In this document: positions 1 through 5,039 of the stretch, in pieces
Layout: every line of letters starts with the position of its first letter
Numbering within the stretch: position 1 is the first letter of the stretch
NCBI GenBank assembly: GCA_030621685.1
Contig: JAUXHF010000026.1
Location: 1-11,767, forward strand
Reading direction: 5' to 3'
From: Spirochaetota bacterium
Lineage (GTDB): Bacteria > Spirochaetota > UBA12135 > COTS27
Length of the DNA stretch: 11,767 bases
Position numbers and translations under genes: made by a program
The notes under the pieces: generated by a model
Databases searched by the model: none
What the model was told of the DNA's origin: nothing
The model's input: the letters and a program-made list of their open reading frames with translations, nothing else

Positions 1-263
1 ATCAGCTCGGCTAAAAATAAGCGGAGGCAGCAGCAAGCAAGCAAAGGCTTGAATTAACTAAAAAGCCTCTGCTGCTGTTTCTTAGAAAAGCCGAATGAAC
101 GTATCTACATCAGCCCTGCTAAAAATAAGCGGAGGCAGCAGCAAGCAAGCAAAGGCTTGAATTAACTAAAAACCTCTGCTGCTGTTTCTTGGAAAAGCCG
201 AATGAACGTATCTACATCAGCCCTGCTAAGAATAAGCGGAGGCAGCAAGCGAATGCTTGAAGC
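1..263. repeat. Tandem repeat of the aminotransferase 3' end (about 108-bp unit)
   Basis: Three successive units start at 1, 109 and 216 with periods of 108 and 107 bp. The third unit is the real 3' coding end of the minus-strand aminotransferase. The second straddles its stop codon, and the first lies wholly downstream. Units 1 and 2 are nearly identical to each other; unit 1 has one extra G near position 65. Both carry a longer GCAGCAGCAAGCAAGC stretch than the gene copy. The aminotransferase stop codon (TAA at 164-162 on the minus strand) falls at the junction between units. The array starts at base 1, so it may continue outside the window. Confidence 0.9.
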
Positions 264-1331
264 GGCCAGCGCATTGACCAGCAACCCTTTTTCAAAGGCC
301 CCATCAGCCAGCAAGGCTGCCTTGCCCTCGGCTACATCAAAGGCTAACAAGAGGCCTCTGCCGCGGATGTTTTTAATGCCCATAAAAGGATTTTCTCTGC
401 CTAATCTTCGCAGAGAACTTTGTAGAAGCTCGCCCATTTCTGCAGCATGTGCCACAAGGTTTTTCTGCCCAAGCACGCGGAGTACAGCGCGGCCACAGGC
501 CATCGCTAAAGGCTGCCCATTGAAGGTTCCGCCAATATCGCCGGCATCAAAAATATTGAGCGACGAACAGCAGAGCATCGCCGCCATCGGATAGCCAGCG
601 CCTAAGCCCTTGCCTAAGGTAAGAATGTCGGGGCGGATTTTATACTGCTCAAAGAGAAAAAGTTTGCCACAACGCCCCATGCCTGTTTGTATTTCATCTA
701 CGATGAGCAGTACGCCCCGCTCGCTAGTAAGCTCACGCAGCTGTTTAATAAAAGCTTCATCCATGACGTTCACTCCGCCCTCGCCTTGAATAAGCTCTAT
801 CATAACAGCGCATGTTTTTTTCGTGATAGCTTTTTCTATGGCTGCTAGGTTCGGCTTGACATGAACAAAGCCTTCAGGCAGCGGCAGAAACAATTTCTGC
901 CAGCTTTCTTTGGCGGTAGCCGCCATCATGGAAAGCGTTCTCCCATGAAATCCGCCTTGCAAGCTGATGAGCTGGCATGCGCCACCTCGCTCCTTAGCTC
1001 CGTATTTTCTTGCCAGCTTCAAGGCATTTTCATTTGCATCGGCGCCGCTATTTACAAAAAAAGCTCGCCCCATGCCAGATGCCCGGCAAAGCTCGGCTGC
1101 GAAAGCTAGCTGCTCCTCGCTATAATACAACGGGCCACTGTTAAGCAATTTACGGCTCTGCTTCGCTAAAACTTCTTGTAGCAGCGGCGGACTATGCCCC
1201 AGAATATCCGACCCCCAGCCAGCGCACATGTCAAGGTAGGCCTTGCCCTCCGTATCGTAGAGGTACATGCCATCGCCTTTTTGCATAATGGCCTCTGGAC
1301 GTTTCACGAAATCTATTATCTTGTTTTCCAT
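162..1331 (-). CDS. PLP-dependent class III aminotransferase (acetylornithine/ornithine aminotransferase-like, ArgD-like)
   Basis: A 389-residue fold-type I, class III aminotransferase, complete and of normal ArgD length. Such enzymes move an amino group between an omega- or alpha-amino donor and 2-oxoglutarate/glutamate using pyridoxal phosphate in the cytoplasm. Visible motifs: NSGADANENALKLAR from about 94, GGFHGRT at 126-132 (cofactor phosphate and ring contacts), IQGEGGV at 181-187, VDEIQTGMGR at 211-220 with the PLP-ring Asp212, LGKGLGAGYP from 239 with Lys241 as Schiff-base lysine, GTFNGQPLA from 268, and IRLLPPL at 360-366. ATG at 1331 is preferred because the N-terminal fold (GDGMYLYD...GKAYLD) begins about residue 19. 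No Shine-Dalgarno is seen. It is divergent from the TRAP operon. The family is certain, but the exact substrate (N-acetylornithine, ornithine, GABA or other) cannot be read from sequence. The last roughly 33 codons belong to a tandem repeat array. Confidence 0.9.
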   Translation of the reverse strand: MENKIIDFVKRPEAIMQKGDGMYLYDTEGKAYLDMCAGWGSDILGHSPPLLQEVLAKQSRKLLNSGPLYYSEEQLAFAAELCRASGMGRAFFVNSGADANENALKLARKYGAKERGGACQLISLQGGFHGRTLSMMAATAKESWQKLFLPLPEGFVHVKPNLAAIEKAITKKTCAVMIELIQGEGGVNVMDEAFIKQLRELTSERGVLLIVDEIQTGMGRCGKLFLFEQYKIRPDILTLGKGLGAGYPMAAMLCCSSLNIFDAGDIGGTFNGQPLAMACGRAVLRVLGQKNLVAHAAEMGELLQSSLRRLGRENPFMGIKNIRGRGLLLAFDVAEGKAALLADGAFEKGLLVNALAASSIRLLPPLILSRADVDTFIRLFQETAAEVFS

Positions 1332-1337
1332 GCTACT

Positions 1338-1343
1338 ATTATA
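1338..1343 (-). promoter_or_regulatory. -10 element (TATAAT) abutting the aminotransferase start
   Basis: A perfect TATAAT on the minus strand ends 6 nt before the ATG at 1331. Transcription starting the usual 6-8 nt downstream would begin at or within a base or two of the start codon, giving a leaderless mRNA. No convincing -35 is seen. It competes with a second TATAAT 20 bp upstream. Confidence 0.4.
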
Positions 1344-1357
1344 CTATCATGAATGAA

Positions 1358-1363
1358 ATTATA
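1358..1363 (-). promoter_or_regulatory. Second -10 element (TATAAT) upstream of the aminotransferase
   Basis: Another perfect TATAAT on the minus strand, 20 bp upstream of the first. Use of this box would give a leader of about 20 nt, which still lacks a recognisable Shine-Dalgarno. The area is AT-rich, so chance matches are possible. Confidence 0.35.
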
Positions 1364-1388
1364 AAATATAGGACCGAAAAAAATAACA

Positions 1389-1424
1389 AAAATAGTAGCG
1401 AAAATAGTAGCAAAAATTAGGCTA
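1389..1424. repeat. 12-bp tandem repeat (AAAATAGTAGCG)
   Basis: Two good units (1389-1400 and 1401-1412) and a third imperfect unit (1413-1424) lie in the divergent intergenic region. The core AATAGTAGC (1391-1399, 1403-1411) is the exact reverse complement of GCTACTATT at 1332-1340, which overlaps the aminotransferase -10 box. The region therefore holds both direct and inverted copies of one 9-mer. Confidence 0.75.
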
Positions 1425-1476
1425 ACGAAGAAGAATAAAAACAACCTACGGTTTCATGCCCATGCTATGTTATCTA

Positions 1477-1485
1477 TGTTATACT
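1477..1485 (+). promoter_or_regulatory. Probable extended -10 promoter of the TRAP operon
   Basis: TGTTATACT is an extended -10 (TG, one base, then TATACT). The -35 position is weak, as is common with extended -10 promoters. A start near 1492 would leave a 5' leader of about 105 nt before dctP. The box lies inside a 9-bp tandem repeat, CTATGTTAT at 1465-1473 and 1474-1482. The 8-mer TTATACTA recurs before the NTPase gene and before pxpA. Confidence 0.5.
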
Positions 1486-1507
1486 AGATATTAGAAAATC
1501 AAAACTT

Positions 1508-1549
1508 TTAAGAATAGTTTCTTGCAAATTTTCTTGCAAAAATTCTTAA
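1508..1549 (+). repeat. Inverted repeat enclosing a direct repeat in the dctP leader
   Basis: TTAAGAAT (1508-1515) and ATTCTTAA (1542-1549) can pair as an 8-bp stem. Its loop contains two exact copies of TTTCTTGCAAA (1518-1528 and 1530-1540). It lies in the inferred dctP 5' leader. It could be an RNA stem-loop or a paired protein-binding site; no known riboswitch class is recognised. Confidence 0.4.
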
Positions 1550-1582
1550 GATACTTACTTACAAAAACAAATTCATTTAATA

Positions 1583-1587
1583 GAGGA
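1583..1587 (+). promoter_or_regulatory. Ribosome binding site of dctP (GAGGA)
   Basis: GAGGA ends 10 nt before the ATG at 1598 and supports that start. It is one of few clear Shine-Dalgarno sequences in this window. Confidence 0.65.
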
Positions 1588-1597
1588 AAACTTTTTC

Positions 1598-2605
1598 ATG
1601 AAAAAACAATCATTTATGCTAGTCTTGGGTATGCTCTCACTATCGCTATCGCTTGCATGGCCGCAAGCCCTGCTCGGACAAACTGTAAAACTAAATTTAA
1701 ACGCTAAATATGGTGCCAATAACTTTCACACGAAAGGCGCCGAAGAATATGCCAAGCTGGTAAAAAAATATTCGAAAAATAGCGTGGAAATTGTGGTGCA
1801 TGCCGGAAGTAGCCTCGTAAAAGGCGATGCCCTAGAAGCCGTAAAAAATGGCACCGTGGCCATGACCGATATGTTCATTCCCTTCACTGCCGGCGGCGGA
1901 AAGATCTTTGGGATTTCAGCCCTGCCCTTTATCGCCAACTCTTACGATGAGGCTTTCCGCTTGTACGAAGCATCTAAGCCAGCCTACCAGAAAACTGCTA
2001 AGAAATGGAATCAAAAGTTTCTCTACGCTGTAAGCTGGCCGCCAAGCGGATTTTACTCAAAGAAAAAAGTGGCGGAAGTGGCCGATTTCAAAGGATTGAA
2101 AACAAGGACCTACGATAAAAACTCGGCAGCCTTCATCAACAAAGTGGGCGCTAGCGCCATTGCTCTGCCCTGGGGCGAAGTGTACTCGGCGCTGCGCACC
2201 GGACTTGTGGATTCTGTCGTTACCTCCTCGGCCTCTGGCAACGATGGCAAATTCTGGGAAGTCCTAAATTATTTCACGCAAATAAATTACGCTTATCCCT
2301 TGCAAGGCGTCACCATAAACCTTGATTACTGGAACAGCCTAAGCCCATCACAAAAAAAAGCCATGCTGAAAGCCGCTCAAGAAATAGAGGCCATTCAGTG
2401 GACTGTCTCAAAAAAAGAAGACGAGCGCGCCAAAAGCACTCTGCTTCAAAACGGCTTGGAAATAAATCAAATAGATGCCAATCTAAAACAAAAACTAGAT
2501 GCCGTTGCCAGTACCCTGCTAAAAGATTATTTGAAAGATTCTGATGCTCAGCTAAAAAACATTTTTACTACCTATAAAAATACAAAAGATAAGACAAAGT
2601 ATTAA
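1598..2605 (+). CDS. dctP: TRAP transporter solute-binding protein (DctP family)
   Basis: A 335-residue periplasmic binding protein that captures an organic-acid ligand and delivers it to the DctQM membrane complex. The N-terminus is a signal peptide: two lysines, a hydrophobic stretch about 6-20, and likely cleavage between 24 and 29. The mature part follows the DctP pattern: FKGLKTR at 164-170, where Arg170 is at the position of the conserved ligand-carboxylate arginine, then IALPWGEVYSALRTGLVDS at 188-206, a family signature. It has the usual length. The gene is first in an operon with orf135, dctQ and dctM and has a good Shine-Dalgarno. Some DctP proteins, namely Bordetella DctP6 and DctP7, bind pyroglutamate. 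With pxpABC 5 kb downstream, pyroglutamate is an attractive but unproven ligand; C4-dicarboxylates or other carboxylates remain possible. Confidence 0.93.
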   Translation: MKKQSFMLVLGMLSLSLSLAWPQALLGQTVKLNLNAKYGANNFHTKGAEEYAKLVKKYSKNSVEIVVHAGSSLVKGDALEAVKNGTVAMTDMFIPFTAGGGKIFGISALPFIANSYDEAFRLYEASKPAYQKTAKKWNQKFLYAVSWPPSGFYSKKKVAEVADFKGLKTRTYDKNSAAFINKVGASAIALPWGEVYSALRTGLVDSVVTSSASGNDGKFWEVLNYFTQINYAYPLQGVTINLDYWNSLSPSQKKAMLKAAQEIEAIQWTVSKKEDERAKSTLLQNGLEINQIDANLKQKLDAVASTLLKDYLKDSDAQLKNIFTTYKNTKDKTKY

Positions 2606-2610
2606 GAATT

Positions 2611-3018
2611 ATGAGAAAAACTCTATTCGTATTATGGGTAATAACAGCCTTTCTTTTTTCATTTGTATTTTCGGAAAGCCTCTTGCATATTGGCATTCCT
2701 AGCCTGCGAGTTGTAACCACTCTTGATGGAATAATAACCAGTCTTGATGGAACAGTAATCGTTGAAAAGCAAGAATTACAGCCAGAGGAAAAACGGGAAT
2801 ACCGTGTTGTAATAACAACAGACGAAAACAATAACATTTTTTGGAAATCAAGAAAAAATAAATTGCTTACGGTTTCTAAAAGTGGTATATATACTATTTT
2901 CACCGCATTAAGTGGCGCTGGATATATAAAAATAGATTTAGGAAATAAATTATATATTGAGCATTTGCATTTTGGATTAGGAACATTTACATACTATGGT
3001 ACTCTCGGCGTTCAGTAA
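2611..3018 (+). CDS. Unrecognised small exported protein within the TRAP operon (orf135)
   Basis: A 135-residue protein I do not recognise. It starts 5 nt after the dctP stop, so it is probably co-transcribed and perhaps translationally coupled; no clear Shine-Dalgarno is seen. MRK followed by a hydrophobic stretch (about 4-20) and a Ser/Glu boundary look like a signal peptide or single membrane anchor. The rest is beta-rich looking, with no cysteines, ending in GLGTFTYYG. Residues 36-49 are an in-frame tandem duplication of 7 residues (TTLDGII/TSLDGTV; 21 bp at 2716-2736 and 2737-2757). The gene is AT-richer than dctP and dctQ. TRAP operons normally run binding protein-Q-M, so this is an insertion into that order. 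It could be an accessory periplasmic factor or an unrelated acquired gene. Confidence 0.75.
   Translation: MRKTLFVLWVITAFLFSFVFSESLLHIGIPSLRVVTTLDGIITSLDGTVIVEKQELQPEEKREYRVVITTDENNNIFWKSRKNKLLTVSKSGIYTIFTALSGAGYIKIDLGNKLYIEHLHFGLGTFTYYGTLGVQ
2716..2757 (+). repeat. 21-bp in-frame tandem duplication in orf135
   Basis: Units at 2716-2736 and 2737-2757 share 16 of 21 bases and encode TTLDGII and TSLDGTV. The reading frame is kept. Confidence 0.7.
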
Positions 3019-3029
3019 AAGGCTACTAT

Positions 3030-3056
3030 AAGCCTGCATCGGGCGGGGGCGGGCTT
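3030..3056 (+). terminator. Hairpin between orf135 and dctQ (possible attenuator)
   Basis: AAGCCTGC (3030-3037) pairs with GCGGGCTT (3049-3056) as an 8-bp GC-rich stem with one G-U pair and an 11-nt G-rich loop. It is followed only by a short, interrupted T-rich stretch (TGCTGATTTT). It could be a leaky terminator or mRNA-stabilising stem that raises dctP/orf135 expression over dctQM, a common arrangement for binding-protein genes. The weak T-tract argues against full termination. Confidence 0.5.
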
Positions 3057-3095
3057 TGCTGATTTTACCAGTTTTTGAATTACCGATTTTTTAAA

Positions 3096-3590
3096 ATGGG
3101 AAAATTGCAAAAAATTCTACAACAACTAAGCCTAGGGGCAGGCTATGCCGCTAGCTTATCTGTTGTAGCCCTATGCTTGCTGGTGCTTAGCGAGATCCTG
3201 CTGCGCGCGCTCTGGCACAGCTCCACCTTGATTGCCGATGAGTATAGCGGTTATTTCTATCTTGCCTCGGTATTTCTTGGTCTGGGCTACGTTTTCAGCC
3301 AGCAAGGCCATATTCAAATAACCTTACTTTCCACGCGCGTATCAGGGAAGGCAAAGAAATTTTTAAATTTCTCACTCGCCTTGATATTATTTCTTCTGCT
3401 GTCTTTCCTTTTCTACAGATCGCTTATTTTGGTGTACAACTCCTATGATTTAGAAATGGTCTCCACAGGTGTTTCACAAACAGCCATTTATAAAACGCAG
3501 CTAGCCATGCCCATCGGAATTTTATTTTTCTTACTAGCGGTGGCGGCCTATATGCTAAAGCTTGGCATGACATGGAGGCAGAAACCTTGA
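3096..3590 (+). CDS. dctQ: TRAP transporter small membrane subunit (DctQ family)
   Basis: A 164-residue inner-membrane protein with four predicted helices at about 14-36, 48-68, 88-108 and 133-155. The signature after helix 1 is ADEYSGYFYLASVFLGLGY (47-65), then SQQGHI, matching the DctQ pattern (acidic pair, aromatic helix, Gly-His before the next segment). DctQ partners DctM to form the sodium-coupled secondary transporter that accepts ligand from DctP. I chose ATG 3096. An in-frame TTG at 3075 would add seven residues outside the family core; neither has a convincing Shine-Dalgarno. The stop overlaps the start of dctM, so the two are coupled. Known TRAP transporters use a sodium gradient; that is family knowledge. 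Confidence 0.9.
   Translation: MGKLQKILQQLSLGAGYAASLSVVALCLLVLSEILLRALWHSSTLIADEYSGYFYLASVFLGLGYVFSQQGHIQITLLSTRVSGKAKKFLNFSLALILFLLLSFLFYRSLILVYNSYDLEMVSTGVSQTAIYKTQLAMPIGILFFLLAVAAYMLKLGMTWRQKP
3574..3578 (+). promoter_or_regulatory. Ribosome binding site deciding the dctM start (GGAGG)
   Basis: A perfect GGAGG inside the end of dctQ stands 8 nt before an in-frame TTG at 3587. It cannot serve the ATG at 3572, which it overlaps, so it favours the TTG. The TTG overlaps the dctQ stop as TTGA, a classic coupling arrangement. Confidence 0.65.
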
Positions 3591-4924
3591 TTAGCGACCC
3601 CCTGCTACTAGCCTTAATCTTACTGCTTGTCATGTTCTTTCTCTTGCTCTCTTCGCTTTGGATAGGGGCTTCATTGATGCTAACTGGCCTAGTTGGCATG
3701 CTCATCTACCAGCACAACCTGCCGCCAGCGCTTTCCATATACGATAAAATAGGTAATCTTTTAGCAGGATCGTTTTACGATACGCTTAACTCATGGTCTT
3801 TAGCAGCTCTGCCTATGTTTATTTTAATGGGAGAAATTTTGTATAGAAGCAAAGTGTCATCCCGTCTTTTCAATGGTCTTATGCCCTTTTTAAACAGGGT
3901 GCCGGGGAAGCTCTTACACATCAATGTTGTAGCCTGTTCATTATTTGCTGCCATATCGGGGTCATCGGCGGCTACCACGGCCACCGTAGGCAAGATAACT
4001 TTGCATGAACTTAAGAAAAGAAATTATGACAAGAGCTTAGCTATAGGATCGCTGGCTGGAAGCGGCACTTTAGGCTTCCTCATACCGCCTAGCCTCATCA
4101 TGATCATCTACGGCGTGCTTGCCAATGTTTCCATTGGCAAACTTTTCATAGCCGGCATTTTACCGGGGCTGCTCCTTGCCCTCTCGTATTCCATCTACAT
4201 TATGCTACGAAGCTCTTTAAACAAAGACCTTGTGCCGGGCAAGCTGGAGCAATATAGCTTCAAACAAAAACTTGTTGCTGCAAAAGAACTTCTGCCCGTG
4301 CTAGCCCTTATCTTTGTTGTTCTAGGCAGCATCTATGGCGGCTTTGCCACGCCAACCGAGGCCGCCGCCTTAGGCGTGCTTGGCTCCGTTTTACTGGCAG
4401 CCTTGTTTCGAAGCTTAAGCCTTAGCGTAATAAAACAAGCTCTGCTCAGCGCCATCATCACAACAGGCATGATTAGTTTCATCATTGCCTCGGCTGGTTT
4501 TCTGGCTCAAGTCATTGCCTTTCTTGGCATAGCTCGCGCCTTAAGCCAGCTTGTTGTAACCCTAGAACTTTCTCCGCTATCCCTCATTCTTGTTGTTGGG
4601 CTTATGTATCTTGTACTGGGCATGATTCTCGATGGCATCTCCATAGTGGTGATGACCTTGCCCATAGTGCTGCCTATCATCACGCTGGCTGGCTATGACC
4701 CTTTGTGGTTTGGTATATTCTTAGTATTTATGGTAGAAATATCCCAGATAACCCCGCCTGTGGGCTTCTCTTTGTTTGTGTTACAAGGAATTTCAGGCGA
4801 GAGCATTGGCGCCATTTTGCGGGCCTCGTTTCCGTTTTTTCTCATCATGATTTTGACCATCATGATCATCACGTTTTTTCCGCAAATAGTGTTTTACTTA
4901 CCTCACAAGATGATAGGCCCTTAG
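3587..4924 (+). CDS. dctM: TRAP transporter large membrane subunit (DctM family)
   Basis: A 445-residue, very hydrophobic permease forming the transport core of the TRAP system in the inner membrane. Family motifs are intact: LPMFILMGEILYRS near 75-89, SGSSAATTATVG at 124-135, GSGTLGFLIPPSLIM from 158, GGFATPTEAAALG from 251 and ITPPVGFS at 388-395. The length is normal for DctM. TTG at 3587 is preferred over ATG at 3572 because of GGAGG at proper spacing and the 4-nt TTGA overlap with dctQ; using ATG would add five residues. The gene ends with a small 7-bp tandem repeat (TTAGGCG, 4921-4927 and 4928-4934) containing the stop. The substrate is set by DctP and cannot be read from this subunit. 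Confidence 0.95.
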   Translation: MISDPLLLALILLLVMFFLLLSSLWIGASLMLTGLVGMLIYQHNLPPALSIYDKIGNLLAGSFYDTLNSWSLAALPMFILMGEILYRSKVSSRLFNGLMPFLNRVPGKLLHINVVACSLFAAISGSSAATTATVGKITLHELKKRNYDKSLAIGSLAGSGTLGFLIPPSLIMIIYGVLANVSIGKLFIAGILPGLLLALSYSIYIMLRSSLNKDLVPGKLEQYSFKQKLVAAKELLPVLALIFVVLGSIYGGFATPTEAAALGVLGSVLLAALFRSLSLSVIKQALLSAIITTGMISFIIASAGFLAQVIAFLGIARALSQLVVTLELSPLSLILVVGLMYLVLGMILDGISIVVMTLPIVLPIITLAGYDPLWFGIFLVFMVEISQITPPVGFSLFVLQGISGESIGAILRASFPFFLIMILTIMIITFFPQIVFYLPHKMIGP

Positions 4925-4960
4925 GCGTTAGGCGCTCACTCTTATCTTACGCCAGCTTTT
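4921..4960 (+). terminator. Weak possible terminator after dctM
   Basis: GGCGT (4924-4928) can pair with ACGCC (4949-4953), followed by AGCTTTT. The stem is only 5 bp with a 20-nt loop, and a 7-bp direct repeat overlaps its left arm. It marks a plausible end to the TRAP transcript, but Rho-dependent ending or read-through cannot be excluded. Confidence 0.25.
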
Positions 4961-5005
4961 AAACTCTTACATGTCCAAGCTCTGTTAGCTATGAAAGACT
5001 CCTCT

Positions 5006-5011
5006 TATACT
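5006..5011 (+). promoter_or_regulatory. Probable -10 element upstream of the NTPase gene
   Basis: TATACT within TTATACTATAG, the same 8-mer TTATACTA as before dctP, lies 28 nt ahead of the ATG at 5040. No clear -35 is seen. A short leader with AGGA at 5030-5033, 6 nt before the ATG, fits. It suggests the NTPase can be transcribed independently of the TRAP operon. Confidence 0.4.
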
Positions 5012-5039
5012 ATAGATTTTGTAACATACAGGATGAAAT

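Noticed and set aside
1..263. CRISPR array or mobile-element terminal repeats
   Set aside because: The units are directly adjacent copies of coding sequence with no spacers, no inverted ends and no transposase.
202..594. Open frame on the plus strand opposite the aminotransferase (130 aa)
   Set aside because: It is antisense to a well-supported enzyme with all family motifs, and its translation is low-complexity with no recognisable domain.
861..1109. Second plus-strand open frame (82 aa) opposite the aminotransferase
   Set aside because: Antisense shadow without a start signal; the opposite strand codes for conserved PLP-binding motifs.
1522..1707. 61-aa open frame overlapping the dctP start
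   Set aside because: It lies in another frame over the dctP leader and signal peptide; dctP has the Shine-Dalgarno and family evidence.
2568..2903. 111-aa minus-strand open frame across dctP end and orf135
   Set aside because: It overlaps the conserved dctP end antisense. orf135 has better coding signs: operon position, signal peptide and an in-frame duplication.
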